Positions 44,889 to 53,902 of a DNA stretch of 64,000 nt are shown one piece after another (within the stretch, counting starts at the first letter, position 1; every line of letters starts with the position of its first letter). Made by a program: the position numbers and the translations under genes. The notes beneath the pieces were generated by a model, which had not been told where the DNA came from, did no database searches, and saw nothing but the letters and a program-made list of their open reading frames with translations. Origin of the DNA: Lentzea albidocapillata subsp. violacea (lineage in GTDB: Bacteria; Actinomycetota; Actinomycetes; Mycobacteriales; Pseudonocardiaceae); contig NZ_FNET01000003.1 in the NCBI RefSeq assembly GCF_900100275.1, forward strand, positions 248,001-312,000, given 5' to 3'.

Positions 44889-45296
44889 TCACTCCAGCAC
44901 CGTGAACGACGTGAACCACCACCTCCCGCCGGCGTGCTCGGCCCGACCGGCCGCCGCCAGCACCCGCCCCTCCCGCCGCAGGGTCACCGACATCTCCGCC
45001 ACCAGCCGCGACGGATGGCAGACACGAGGCGGCCGCACCATCCGCGTGGTCCGGGCCCGGACCGACCCGCCGAGCCGGGCCGCCAGTACGGGCACCGCGA
45101 TCTCCCGCAACAACCGGGCAGGACGCCGTCCGTCCAGCACCTCCAGCACCGCCGAGAGCAGCCGTGCGGCGTCCAGCGCGGGGGACGGTGGCTCCGGCAC
45201 CGGGACCCACACCGGGCGCGGCCGGGGCAGGGGGATCCGGGCGTGGCCTCCGACCGGAGGTTCGTAGGCGGGCAGGCGGCGGACAACTGGGGGCAT
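44889..45296 (-). CDS. DUF6459 (Rv family) hypothetical protein
   Basis: 135-residue protein with a proline-rich N-terminus (LPAYEPPVGG, PRPRPVWVPVPEPPSP) and an ordered C-terminal domain: LLSAVLEVLDGRRPARLLRE (about 46-65), VRPPRVCHPSRLVAEMSVTL and GGRWWFTSFTVLE. This matches the Rv-type small protein found beside secA in actinobacteria (DUF6459). Fold may be NTF2-like; role unknown, though linkage to secA suggests export or envelope. ATG 45296. Confidence 0.8.
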   Translation of the reverse strand: MPPVVRRLPAYEPPVGGHARIPLPRPRPVWVPVPEPPSPALDAARLLSAVLEVLDGRRPARLLREIAVPVLAARLGGSVRARTTRMVRPPRVCHPSRLVAEMSVTLRREGRVLAAAGRAEHAGGRWWFTSFTVLE

Positions 45297-45365
45297 GGTT
45301 GACCTGGCGCGCCGGCAACCAGATCAGGACACCGAACACCCGAAAGTGGGGTTACGGTCGCCACC

Positions 45366-45776
45366 ATGCTGAAAGCCCTGGTGCTCGACTACGGCGGCGT
45401 CCTGACCGACCCCGGCGAGGACAACCCCGCCGAACCGCCGCTGCTCACCGCCCTGCGCAAGGCCAGGCAGCACGGACTCAAGACCGCCCTGCTGTCCAAT
45501 GCGGACGGTTGGTGGCAGCCGCCCGGCGCGCTGACCGCGGTGCTGGACGCCGCGGTCATCTCCGGCGAGGTCGGGCTCGTCAAGCCGGACACCGAGATCT
45601 ACCTGCTCACGGCGACCAGGCTGAACGTGAAGCCGGAGGAGTGCGTCTTCGTCGACGACCTCGCGGTCAACGTCCGGGGGGCCGCCAAGGCGGGCATGGT
45701 CGGTGTCCACCATCGGTCGACACGGTCCACCCTCGAGGAGCTGGAAATCCTGCTAGCGATCGCACTCCGCGATTGA
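45366..45776 (+). CDS. HAD-like hydrolase, capless
   Basis: 136-residue HAD-superfamily protein. Motif I LKALVLDYGGVLTD (nucleophile D8 with D at +6), motif II TALLSNADG, motif III Lys in GLVKPDTEIY and motif IV VFVDDLAVNVRGAAKAG are all present, but the usual helical cap between motifs I and II is missing, giving a protein about 80 residues shorter than typical IA members. Probably a phosphatase for a large or protein-bound substrate. ATG 45366; divergent from DUF6459. Confidence 0.85.
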   Translation: MLKALVLDYGGVLTDPGEDNPAEPPLLTALRKARQHGLKTALLSNADGWWQPPGALTAVLDAAVISGEVGLVKPDTEIYLLTATRLNVKPEECVFVDDLAVNVRGAAKAGMVGVHHRSTRSTLEELEILLAIALRD

Positions 45777-45860
45777 GGGTTCACCCCGGCGCGTCATTGC
45801 CCCTTTTTCGGCCAGGCACTAGCGTTGAATTCGCCGGTAGTCGATTGAATAGGGGAGAAA

Positions 45861-46160
45861 ATGCGAAGAATTGTCGCTTGTGTTGCGGTCGCCATTGCAG
45901 CCACGGCAATTGCATCACCCGCTCAGGCGCAGGAACGCGGCTGCTACGAGGACTATCTGAGGGACGGGCGCACCATCGAGGTCTTCTGTGACGAAGGCCG
46001 GCCGGGGCGGTTCCGGGCCGTCGCGCACTGCACGAACGGGCTCGGGGTCTGGGACCAGTACGGGACGATCGGCCGGGTCAGGGGCGAGCCCTCGGTGGCG
46101 GAGTGCACGTCACTGCTGGGGTACCCGCGGGTCAACGGGTACCACGTCGACTGGCTTTGA
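45861..46160 (+). CDS. Small secreted protein
   Basis: 99-residue precursor with a clear signal peptide (RR at 2-3, hydrophobic 5-18, cleavage after PAQA about residue 23). The mature ~76 residues start QERGCYEDYL and contain four Cys (two likely disulfides), and a VWDQYGTIGRVRGEPS segment. Family not recognised. GGGGAGAAA precedes the ATG. The stop is adjacent to the convergent SpoU gene stop. Confidence 0.75.
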   Translation: MRRIVACVAVAIAATAIASPAQAQERGCYEDYLRDGRTIEVFCDEGRPGRFRAVAHCTNGLGVWDQYGTIGRVRGEPSVAECTSLLGYPRVNGYHVDWL

Positions 46161-46907
46161 TCACTGAGCCCGGCGCACCAGCTCGAAGCAGAGCACGGCC
46201 GCCGCTGACGCGACGTTCAGGGATTCCACGCCCGCCGCCATCGGAATCGACAGCCAGGACGTGATGTGCGGACGCACGCCCTCGGTGATTCCGGACGTTT
46301 CGCTGCCCAGTACGAAAGCCGCGCGCTGCGGGAAAGAAGCGGAATAAATCGTGTCGGGCGCGTGGGAATCGAGCGCGTGGAGCGAATAGCCGGACGCGCG
46401 CAACAATGCCGAGGCCTCCGCCGAGGTGCCGCAGCGCAGAACAGGCGCGCGGAAAGCCACTCCGGCGGAGGCCTTCACCACGAGCGGGTCGATCGAGGCG
46501 ACGCCCCGGCGGGGCACGACGATGCCGTCGATGCCCGCGGCGGTCGCGGTGCGCAGGATCATGCCCACGTTCGCGGGGGTCGTGATGCCGTCCAGCACGA
46601 GCACGGACCGCAGCGAACCCTCTTCCAGGGCCAGCGCCAACGGCTTCATGCGCGGCGCGACCACGTCGGCGAGCACGCCCTGGTCCTGCTTGCCGTTGCC
46701 GGCCAGCACCTTCACGCGCTGCGCGGTCGCCCGCTGCACGGCGACGCCACGCGTACGGGCCGCGTCGAGGATCTCGCGCGCGGCCGGGCCTCGGGCCGTG
46801 TCGGCGAGCACCACCTTGTCGACCGTGAGCGCCGGGTCGTCCAGCGCCTCCAGCACTGGCTTGCGGCCGTAGACGGTGACGAAGCGGTCCTTGGGCGAGA
46901 TCTCCAC
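46161..46907 (-). CDS. SpoU/TrmH family RNA 2'-O-methyltransferase
   Basis: 248-residue SPOUT methyltransferase. N-terminal substrate domain (about 1-75, FVTVYGRKPVLEAL); catalytic trefoil knot with motif 1 TTPANVGMILRTATAAGIDG (about 110-129), motif 2 AAFVLGSETSGI (about 196-207) and motif 3 LSIPMAAGVESLNVASAAAV (about 220-239). Methylates rRNA or tRNA ribose using SAM; the exact site is not readable. GTG start 46907; diverges from the kinase-like gene. Confidence 0.9.
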   Translation of the reverse strand: MEISPKDRFVTVYGRKPVLEALDDPALTVDKVVLADTARGPAAREILDAARTRGVAVQRATAQRVKVLAGNGKQDQGVLADVVAPRMKPLALALEEGSLRSVLVLDGITTPANVGMILRTATAAGIDGIVVPRRGVASIDPLVVKASAGVAFRAPVLRCGTSAEASALLRASGYSLHALDSHAPDTIYSASFPQRAAFVLGSETSGITEGVRPHITSWLSIPMAAGVESLNVASAAAVLCFELVRRAQ

Positions 46908-47012
46908 GGGAAGAGGGTGACAGAGGCGGGCACAGCGGGCTCAAACGGGTGAAGAGCTCCACTAGAGCCGTTCGGCCCTTGTGCTTTGGATCATATCGAT
47001 GATGATCGTCAC

Positions 47013-47678
47013 ATGACGTCAGGTATGCGCAGCGTCGCGCAACGTCAGCATCTCGCGAGCGGTCAGGACTCGGATGTGTTCATCCGGTCCGACGGGCTGC
47101 TCGTCAAACGCACGCGCACAGGCCGTGACCTGCGGCGCGAGGCCGAGATGATGCTGTACCTGAGTGGCTACGGCATCCCCGTCCCGCGCGTGCACGAGGC
47201 CACGGAAGACGAACTGGTCATGCAGTACGTGCCCGGCCCGCGGATGTCCGAGGAGATCGGCCGCAAGCCGTGGCTCGCGGGCAGCCTCGGCGAGGAGCTC
47301 GCGGACCTGCACCACCGCCTCGACGTCATCCCGGCGCCCGGCTTCCTCAGCGGCGAGGGAAATCTGCTGCACCTCGACCTGCACCCCGGCAACGTCGTGC
47401 TCGGCCCGGAAGGGCCCGTGGTCCTGGACTGGGCGAGCGCCACCAAGGGCGACCGCAGGCTCGACGTCGCACTGAGCTGGGTGTCGCTCGCCGTCGCCCA
47501 CCTCGCGCCGGTCATGAAGCTCACGCGCTGGCGGTTCCTCCGCTCGTTCATGGCCAACGTCGACCCGGAGGCGAGGGACGCGATTCCGGAGGCCGCGCGC
47601 ATCCGGCTGGAGCGGCACGACCGCGATCCGCGCGAACGCGCCGCACTTCAGAAGCTGATGGACCGCGGACGCCACTAG
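47013..47678 (+). CDS. APH/RIO-like small-molecule kinase
   Basis: 221-residue kinase-fold protein. It has a lysine in LLVKRTRTGRDL, an acidic ELVMQYVPGPRM hinge, catalytic loop LLHLDLHPGNVVL (about 119-131; D-x4-N) and metal loop VVLDWASATKGDRRLD. The short N-lobe is Bud32/RIO-like, and the H-x-D-L-H-P-G-N motif is like aminoglycoside phosphotransferases. Substrate unknown. ATG 47013 is chosen; TTG 46986 and ATG 47025 are alternatives. Ends 10 nt before the wax-ester synthase-like gene. Confidence 0.78.
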   Translation: MTSGMRSVAQRQHLASGQDSDVFIRSDGLLVKRTRTGRDLRREAEMMLYLSGYGIPVPRVHEATEDELVMQYVPGPRMSEEIGRKPWLAGSLGEELADLHHRLDVIPAPGFLSGEGNLLHLDLHPGNVVLGPEGPVVLDWASATKGDRRLDVALSWVSLAVAHLAPVMKLTRWRFLRSFMANVDPEARDAIPEAARIRLERHDRDPRERAALQKLMDRGRH

Positions 47679-47688
47679 GCTGGGGTGC

Positions 47689-49080
47689 ATGCCGGACCGC
47701 CTGTCAGCGCTGGACGCCTCGTTCCTGTACCTGGAGGACGCCAAGACGCCGATGCACGTCGGCGGAGTGGCGGTGTTCCGGCGGCCCAAGGCCGGCTTCG
47801 ACTACGACAAGCTCGTTGACCTCATCGAGCAACGCCTCAGCCTCGTGCCGCGCTACCGGCAGAAGGTCGTGCACGTCCCCGGACGCATCGCACGCCCCGT
47901 GTGGGTCGACGACCCGGACTTCGACGTCACCTACCACGTTCGCCGGAGCGCCCTGCCCAAGCCGGGCAACGAGACGCAGCTGCACGACCTGATCGCGCGC
48001 CTGATGTCGCGCCCGCTCGACCACTCCCGCCCGCTGTGGGAGATCTACCTGGTCGAGGGCCTGGAGAAGAACCAGACCGCGGTCATCACCAAGACCCACC
48101 AGGCCATGATCGACGGCATCGCGTCGCTGGAGATCGGCCAGGTCATGCTGGACGTCTCGCCGACGCCGCGCACCAACATCGAGAACCTCTGGATGCCGCA
48201 GCCCGAGCCCGGTTCGCTGCAGCTCGTGGCCGACGCGGTCACCGACATCGTGCACAGCCCCGGCGAGCTCGTGGAGAACGTGCGCAGCGCCGCCCTCGAC
48301 ACCTTCAACACGGTCGAGAAGGTCTTCAACGCGTTCGGCGTGCTCGCCTCGGCCGTCCGCACCGCCGCCACGCCGGCACCGGGCTCCCCGCTGAACGTCC
48401 GCATCACGTCGCCGCAGCGCCGGTTCGCCGTCGCGCGTGCCCAGCTCGACGACCTGCGCGCCATCCGCAAGCAGCACGGCGGCACGGTCAACGACGTGGT
48501 GCTCGCGGCCCTGAGCGGCGCCCTGCGCAACTGGCTGCTCAGCCGCGGCGAGAACGTCACCGGCAGTACCACGATCCGCGCGATGGCCCCGCTGAGCGTC
48601 CGTGAGGCCGACCCGGACTCGGGCAACAACGTGAGCGCGTACCTGGTCGACCTCCCGGTCGGCGAGCCGAACCCGGTCGTCCGCCTGCACCACGTGAGCC
48701 ACGCGATGCGCGCGCACCAGGAGTCCGGCCAGTCCGTCGCCGCCGACGCGCTGGTGAAGGTCTCCGGCTTCGCCCCGCCGACGTTGCACGCGCTCGGCGC
48801 ACGGGCCGCCAGCTCGTTCAGCCGCCGGCTGTTCAACGTCATCGTCACCAACGTTCCCGGCCCGCAGGTGCCGCTGTACGCGGCGGGGGCGAGAATGACC
48901 GAGATCTTCCCGGTCGTCCCGCTCGCCAAGAACCAGGCGCTGGCCATCGGGGTGACGTCGTACGACGGCGGTGTGTACTTCGGTTTGAACGGCGACCGCG
49001 ACGCCATGTCCGATGTGGACGTTCTCGCGACCATGGTCGAGGAGTCGGTGGAGGAACTGATGGGGACGGCGAGCGCATGA
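47689..49080 (+). CDS. WS/DGAT-like acyltransferase with altered active site
   Basis: 463-residue member of the wax ester synthase/diacylglycerol acyltransferase family: PDRLSALDASFLYLEDAKTPMHVGG at the N-terminus (read as two parts), C-terminal FNVIVTNVPGPQVPLY and PLAKNQALAIGVTSYDGG. The catalytic HHxxxDG reads KTHQAMIDG: the second histidine, the general base in active enzymes, is Gln. Either activity is low or another residue substitutes. Active members make storage triacylglycerol or wax esters from acyl-CoA. Position matches Rv3234c/Rv3233c (tgs3). Overlaps the next gene by 4 nt. Confidence 0.88.
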   Translation: MPDRLSALDASFLYLEDAKTPMHVGGVAVFRRPKAGFDYDKLVDLIEQRLSLVPRYRQKVVHVPGRIARPVWVDDPDFDVTYHVRRSALPKPGNETQLHDLIARLMSRPLDHSRPLWEIYLVEGLEKNQTAVITKTHQAMIDGIASLEIGQVMLDVSPTPRTNIENLWMPQPEPGSLQLVADAVTDIVHSPGELVENVRSAALDTFNTVEKVFNAFGVLASAVRTAATPAPGSPLNVRITSPQRRFAVARAQLDDLRAIRKQHGGTVNDVVLAALSGALRNWLLSRGENVTGSTTIRAMAPLSVREADPDSGNNVSAYLVDLPVGEPNPVVRLHHVSHAMRAHQESGQSVAADALVKVSGFAPPTLHALGARAASSFSRRLFNVIVTNVPGPQVPLYAAGARMTEIFPVVPLAKNQALAIGVTSYDGGVYFGLNGDRDAMSDVDVLATMVEESVEELMGTASA

Positions 49081-49568
49081 GGGTCTACATCCCGGCCACG
49101 GTGCCGATGCTGCGCACGTTCGTCGACAGCGGCGAACTGGCTCCGATCACCGGCACGGCGTTCGCGCTGACGCCGGCGTTGCGCGAGTCCTACGCGGCGG
49201 GCGACACGGAGGAGCTGGAGTACGCGGCGATGCTCGACGCCGCCCGTGCCTCCCTGCGGCTGCTGGCGGCCGACGAGAAGGCCGAGCCGCGGCGCGCGGT
49301 GCTCGCGGTGGACATGGACGACGTGACGTTGCGCCCGGACCTCGACTTCTCGGTCGTGAAGGTCGGCGGTTCGTTCACCCTGAAGGACGTCGCCGCCGTG
49401 CACCTCGACACGGCCGAGGCCGAGGAGGACGTGCGCGCGGCCGTGGACGTCATCGACGCGGCGGACCTGGGCGACCCGGACGCGGAGTTCGCCCTGGGCA
49501 GCGCCGAGGACCACGAACTGGCCTGGTACGCGGCGCAGGAGCTCCCGTTCGTCCTGGAACTCCTCTAG
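49077..49568 (+). CDS. DUF6912 family protein
   Basis: 163-residue acidic soluble protein beginning MRVYIPATVPMLRTFVDSGE and containing ELEYAAMLDAARASLRLLA and a C-terminal AEDHELAWYAAQELPFVLELL. It fits the actinobacterial DUF6912 group, function unknown. Its ATG overlaps the stop of the WS/DGAT-like gene (ATGA), so the two are co-translated, which is the only functional clue. Convergent 4-nt overlap with the GNAT gene. Confidence 0.82.
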   Translation: MRVYIPATVPMLRTFVDSGELAPITGTAFALTPALRESYAAGDTEELEYAAMLDAARASLRLLAADEKAEPRRAVLAVDMDDVTLRPDLDFSVVKVGGSFTLKDVAAVHLDTAEAEEDVRAAVDVIDAADLGDPDAEFALGSAEDHELAWYAAQELPFVLELL

Positions 49569-50389
49569 CGCCGCTGGTCGTGCACCTCGGGCAGCTGGTC
49601 GAACCCCGCTGCCCGGTAGGTGGCGACGGCGCCCGCGTTGGAGCTCGGCGTGCAGACGAGCGCGCTCGACGAGCCGAGTTCTCGCAGCGCTGACGCCGCG
49701 CCGACGGTGATCGCCCTGCCGAAACCCTTGCCCCGATGGTCGTGGTGCACACCCATCGGTTCGATCAATCCCGGCCTGCCGGGACCGGCCGACCACACCG
49801 TCACCGCCGCGGCCGCGTCTTCTCCGTCGAACGCGACCAGGCAGCGGGCGTCGGCGTACGGCGAACCGGCGGCCATCGCGTGCCAGCGCTCCTCGGTGAA
49901 CGTCGACTTCTCGAACGACGCCCTGATCACGCCCGCGTGCACAGCCGCCTGATCAGCCCCGATGACCTCGATCCGCACACCCGGATCAGCCACGGGCGCG
50001 CCGAGATCACGACGCAACGGCGTCCACGGCTCGTCGGACTGCCAGCCGCGCTTGAACATCAACTCCTGGAACCGCGTGCCCCGCGGGGATTCGACGTACA
50101 CCGTCCCGGCGGGGAGGACGCCGCGTTCGGGAGTGCAGATGTCGTCGGCCAGCCGCCGCGCCAGGTCCTCGTCGGCACGGGCGTCCGGCGCGATCGTGAA
50201 CCGCAGCAGGTCGGCGCCGTCCAGCAGCCCGACGGCGACGATCCGCCCGTCGCTGCGCCAGGTCCGCACCGCCGCGGCCGTCGCTTCGGCCCCGAAACGC
50301 CAGTACCAGCCCAGATCCCCGGGGTGCAGCTGGAACGGCAGGTCGTCGTGCTGCCACTCACGCAGGGCGTGCACGGCCTCGTCCAGCAT
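49565..50389 (-). CDS. GNAT acetyltransferase, two-part
   Basis: 274-residue protein. The C-terminal ~125 residues are a GNAT domain with IEPMGVHHDHRGKGFGRAIT (acetyl-CoA loop R-G-K-G-F-G) and CTPSSNAGAVATYRAAGF (motif B). The N-terminal half (WYWRFGAEATAAAVRTWR, YVESPRGTRFQELM) looks like a degenerate second GNAT copy. ATG 50389 overlaps the upstream VOC stop by one base (TGATG). Substrate unknown. Confidence 0.85.
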   Translation of the reverse strand: MLDEAVHALREWQHDDLPFQLHPGDLGWYWRFGAEATAAAVRTWRSDGRIVAVGLLDGADLLRFTIAPDARADEDLARRLADDICTPERGVLPAGTVYVESPRGTRFQELMFKRGWQSDEPWTPLRRDLGAPVADPGVRIEVIGADQAAVHAGVIRASFEKSTFTEERWHAMAAGSPYADARCLVAFDGEDAAAAVTVWSAGPGRPGLIEPMGVHHDHRGKGFGRAITVGAASALRELGSSSALVCTPSSNAGAVATYRAAGFDQLPEVHDQRR

Positions 50390-50775
50390 CACATTCCCTC
50401 CGCGGGTTCCCACAGCTCGATCCGGTTGCCCTCGGGGTCGACACACCACCCGAACATGCCGAACTCGGAATCCTCGGTGTCGGGCAGGACCTCGACGCCG
50501 CGTGCCTTCAGCTTGGCCATCAACGACGCCAGGTCGTCCACGCGCAGGTTCAGCATGGTGCGCTGGTGGGGCTCGCCGATGTACTGCGTGTCCTGCGCGA
50601 ACAACGCCATCGTCGTCGTGCCGGGGTACTCGTTCGTCGCCGTGTCGAGCCAGTGGAAGGTGACGGTGCCCTTCTCGCTCATCGGCACGCCCAGGTTGTC
50701 GCGATACCAGGCGGCCAAGCGCACAGGATCCCTTGAACGCAGGAAAACCCCGCCGATGCCAGTCACCCGCGCCAC
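50389..50775 (-). CDS. VOC family (glyoxalase-like) protein
   Basis: 128-residue vicinal oxygen chelate protein with two beta-alpha-beta-beta-beta modules: VTGIGGVFLRSRDPVRLAAW-YRDNLG and LNLRVDDLASLMAKLKARGV, ending FCW-type DPEGNRIELWEP with the metal Glu. Putative lyase, dioxygenase or resistance protein; metal ligands His/Glu only partly placed. GTG 50775 fixes a normal-length VOC; the longer frame overlaps pruA antisense. Divergent from pruA (36-bp gap), coupled to GNAT. Confidence 0.86.
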   Translation of the reverse strand: MARVTGIGGVFLRSRDPVRLAAWYRDNLGVPMSEKGTVTFHWLDTATNEYPGTTTMALFAQDTQYIGEPHQRTMLNLRVDDLASLMAKLKARGVEVLPDTEDSEFGMFGWCVDPEGNRIELWEPAEGM

Positions 50776-50811
50776 CCGACGGACCCTACTACCGCGTGCC
50801 ACGATGGGGGA

Positions 50812-52440
50812 ATGGACGCCGTCACGTCTGCACCCGAACCGGTCAACGAGCCCGTGCGCACCTATGCACCCGGTAGCGCCGAACGGGCCAGCCTGCAGGC
50901 ACGCATCGCGGAGCTCGAAGGCACCACGCACGAGCTGATGATGACCATCAGCGGTGAGCAGCGGATGGGCGGTGGCGACCGCATCGACGTGGTCCAGCCG
51001 CACGACCACAGGCACGTTCTCGGCGTGACGGCGCAGGCAACGAACTCCGACGTCGCCGATGCCATGCGCGCCGCCCAGCACGCCGCACCGGGCTGGCAGG
51101 AGCTGCCGTTCGACGAACGGGCCGCGGTACTGCTGCGGGCGGCCGACCTGCTCGCGGGGCCGTGGCGCGACACCCTCAACGCCGCCACGATCCTCGGCCA
51201 GTCGAAGTCCGTGCAGCAGGCCGAGATCGACGCGGCGTGCGAGCTCATCGACTTCCTGCGCTTCAACGTCCACTTCGGCCGCCGCATCCTCGAAGAGCAG
51301 CCGGTCTCGTCGCCGGGCGTGTGGAACCGGATGGACCACCGGCCGCTCGACGGCTTCGTCGTGGCGATCACGCCGTTCAACTTCACCGCCATCGCGGGCA
51401 ACCTGCCGCTGGCGCCCGCCCTGATGGGCAACGCGGTGCTGTGGAAGCCGTCGCCGACACAGCAGCTCGCCGCGCACTTCACCATGCGACTGCTCGAGGA
51501 AGCGGGCCTGCCGCCGGGCGTGATCAACCTCGTGACCGGCGACGGCCAGGCGTTGAGCCAGGTCGCGTTGCGGGACAGGTTCTTCGCCGGCCTGCACTTC
51601 ACCGGCTCCACCCGCACGTTCAAGGCGCTGTGGCAGACCATGGCGGGCAACCTCGACAACTACCGCGCCTACCCGCGCGTCGTCGGCGAGACCGGCGGCA
51701 AGGACTTCGTGCTGGCACACGCTTCCGCCGATCCCCAGGCGCTCGTCACCGGGCTGGTGCGCGGTGCTTTCGAGTACCAGGGCCAGAAGTGTTCAGCGGC
51801 CTCGCGTTCGTACATCGCGCGGTCGTTGTGGGAGGGCGGCGTGCGCGACCAGCTGCTCGACGTCACGAAGTCGTTGTCCTACGGCGATGTCACGGACCTG
51901 TCGGTGTTCGGCGGAGCGGTGATCGACCACCGCGCGTTCGCCAAGCACAAGGAGGCGTTGCTGATGGCGTCCGCCTCCACCTCGGTCGAGGTGCTCGCCG
52001 GCGGCTCGTGCGACGACTCCGTGGGCTACTTCGTCGACCCGACCGTCCTGCTCGGCACCGACCCGCGCCACGACATCTTCACGACCGAGTACTTCGGCCC
52101 GATCCTCGCCGTGCACGTCTACGAGGACCAGGACTTCCCGAAGATCATGGAGACCATCGACACCGCGACGCCGTACGCGCTGACCGGCGCGATCTTCGCG
52201 CGCGACCGGGCGGCCATCGACCAGGCACACCGGGCGTTGCGGTTCGCCGCGGGCAATTTCTACGTCAACGACAAACCGACCGGCGCCGTCGTCGGGCAGC
52301 AGCCGTTCGGCGGGTCGCGCGGTTCCGGCACCAACGACAAGGCGGGTTCGATCTACAACCTGCAGCGGTGGACGAGCCCGCGCGCCATCAAGGAGACCCT
52401 GGTGCCGCAGACGGACCACCGGTACCCGCACATGGGGTAG
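50812..52440 (+). CDS. pruA: L-glutamate gamma-semialdehyde dehydrogenase
   Basis: 542-residue 1-pyrroline-5-carboxylate dehydrogenase (ALDH4 type), last step of proline degradation to glutamate, NAD-dependent. Cofactor region VVAITPFNFTAIAGNLPLAP (about 181-200), FTGSTRTF, catalytic Glu in GETGGKDF (about 295), catalytic Cys in YQGQKCSAASR (about 329), and C-terminal VGQQPFGGSRGSGTNDKAG. Length fits the single-function enzyme; proline dehydrogenase is not in the window. ATG 50812. Confidence 0.94.
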   Translation: MDAVTSAPEPVNEPVRTYAPGSAERASLQARIAELEGTTHELMMTISGEQRMGGGDRIDVVQPHDHRHVLGVTAQATNSDVADAMRAAQHAAPGWQELPFDERAAVLLRAADLLAGPWRDTLNAATILGQSKSVQQAEIDAACELIDFLRFNVHFGRRILEEQPVSSPGVWNRMDHRPLDGFVVAITPFNFTAIAGNLPLAPALMGNAVLWKPSPTQQLAAHFTMRLLEEAGLPPGVINLVTGDGQALSQVALRDRFFAGLHFTGSTRTFKALWQTMAGNLDNYRAYPRVVGETGGKDFVLAHASADPQALVTGLVRGAFEYQGQKCSAASRSYIARSLWEGGVRDQLLDVTKSLSYGDVTDLSVFGGAVIDHRAFAKHKEALLMASASTSVEVLAGGSCDDSVGYFVDPTVLLGTDPRHDIFTTEYFGPILAVHVYEDQDFPKIMETIDTATPYALTGAIFARDRAAIDQAHRALRFAAGNFYVNDKPTGAVVGQQPFGGSRGSGTNDKAGSIYNLQRWTSPRAIKETLVPQTDHRYPHMG

Positions 52441-52443
52441 CGG

Positions 52444-52899
52444 TCATTTCGGCAACCTTTCCAGCGCCGTCGCCGCCAGCCCCTGCGTGACCTGCCCGAC
52501 CAGGTTGAGGTCGTGGTTGCGCTGCAGGACCTTCAACCCGATGAGCTGCCCGTCCCGCACCTCGACCACGGCGTCGCACGTCACCTCGCCCGAGGAGTCG
52601 ACGCACCTGCGCGTGAGCGGACGGTCGTCGATCACCCCGCCGTAGCCGCCGTCGGCCAGCAGCTTCTGCGACTCGTCCGCGTACTTCGCGGTCAGCAGCG
52701 TGAGGCGGACGGTCAGCGAGTCGAACGGGTAGTCGCACGCCCGCTCGCTCCTGGTGGGAGACCCGTTCATCTGCCCCGCGTCCCCGGACGCGAGCAGCGA
52801 GCAGGGATCGACCTCCGCGAACGCCGGTGCCTTGGGTTCCTCCGGGGCCGAGCACGCGGCGAGAGCGACCAGCAGGGGCAACGTCCAGCGCATGCTCAT
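52444..52899 (-). CDS. DUF3558-like lipoprotein
   Basis: 151-residue lipoprotein: signal MSMRWTLPLLVALAACS with lipobox LAAC (Cys16), mature domain starting EVDPCSLL and holding four further Cys (ERACDYPF, TRRCVDSSGEVTCDAVV). The D-P-C-x-L-L plus R-x-C-x-W/Y/F pattern is typical of DUF3558 proteins. Role unknown, envelope-exposed. ATG 52899 overlaps the rsgA stop (ATGA), so it is the last gene of aroA-rsgA-lipoprotein. Confidence 0.82.
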   Translation of the reverse strand: MSMRWTLPLLVALAACSAPEEPKAPAFAEVDPCSLLASGDAGQMNGSPTRSERACDYPFDSLTVRLTLLTAKYADESQKLLADGGYGGVIDDRPLTRRCVDSSGEVTCDAVVEVRDGQLIGLKVLQRNHDLNLVGQVTQGLAATALERLPK

Positions 52900-53900
52900 G
52901 ATCCGTCCGTGTAGTCGTCCATACCGGCACGGGACGCGAGCAACCGCCGCAACGACGTCAACCGGCCCGGCGCGTCCGGCACCAGTTCGTCCAGCATGCA
53001 GCCGGGGTCCTCGGGCGAGCCCAGGTGGCCGCAGCCGGGCGGGCACTCCTCGGCGGCCTCGGCGAAGTCCGGGAAGGCCTTCACGATGTCGTCCGGCGTG
53101 ATGTGCGCGAGGCCGAACGAGCGGATGCCCGGCGTGTCCACGACCCAGCCGCCCTCGGGCAGCCACAGGGCGACGGCCTGGGTGGAGGTGTGCCGGCCCT
53201 TGCCGACGCCGGACACCACGCCCACCGCGCGGTTCGCGTCCGGCACGAGCTTGTTGACCAAAGTGGACTTGCCGACGCCCGAGTGGCCGATGAGGCACGA
53301 CACCGTGTTCGTCAGCCGGGCGCGCAGTTCGGCGGGCTCCTCGTCGGAGCGTGTCACGACCACCGGCACGTCGAGTTCGGTGTACAGCGCCAGCAGCGAG
53401 TCCGGCGAGGCAAGGTCCGACTTCGTCAGGCACAGCACCGGTTCCAGGCCGCCTGCATACGCGGCGACCAGGCAGCGGTCGATGAAACCCGTGCGTGGCG
53501 GGGGATCCGCCAGCGCGACGACCATGATGAGCTGGGACGCGTTCGCGACGACTACCCGTTCGAACGGGTCGGTGTCGTCCGCGGTCCGGCGCAGTACCGA
53601 GGTCCGCTCCTCGACGCGCACGATGCGGGCCAGCGTGTCCGGCTGGCCCGACGTGTCGCCGACGATGCCGACCTGGTCGCCGACCACTACGGGGGTGCGG
53701 CCCAGTTCGCGTGCGCGCATCGCCGTGACGACGGCGCCGGACTCCATCGCGCACGTCCAGCGGCCCCGGTCCACGCCGATGACCATGGCGGTCTCGGCGT
53801 CGGCGTGTTCCGGCCGCCTCTTGCTGCGTGGGCGCGTCCCCTTGCCGGGGCGCACGCGCACGTCGGACTCGTCGAGTTTGCGCCAGTCCCGCTTGCTCAC
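52896..53900 (-). CDS. rsgA: Ribosome small subunit GTPase RsgA
   Basis: 334-residue circularly permuted GTPase that checks late 30S assembly. Basic N-terminus and OB-fold (to about 105), G4 LCLTKSDL (about 178-185), G1 GHSGVGKSTLVNKL (about 229-242), G3 DTPGIRSFGL (about 277-286), and the zinc subdomain with ECPPGCGHLGSPEDPGC (about 306-322). GTG 53900 is set 2 nt after the aroA stop; longer frames are antisense artefacts of aroA. Orthologous to Rv3228. Confidence 0.93.
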   Translation of the reverse strand: MSKRDWRKLDESDVRVRPGKGTRPRSKRRPEHADAETAMVIGVDRGRWTCAMESGAVVTAMRARELGRTPVVVGDQVGIVGDTSGQPDTLARIVRVEERTSVLRRTADDTDPFERVVVANASQLIMVVALADPPPRTGFIDRCLVAAYAGGLEPVLCLTKSDLASPDSLLALYTELDVPVVVTRSDEEPAELRARLTNTVSCLIGHSGVGKSTLVNKLVPDANRAVGVVSGVGKGRHTSTQAVALWLPEGGWVVDTPGIRSFGLAHITPDDIVKAFPDFAEAAEECPPGCGHLGSPEDPGCMLDELVPDAPGRLTSLRRLLASRAGMDDYTDGS

Positions 53901-53902
53901 TT

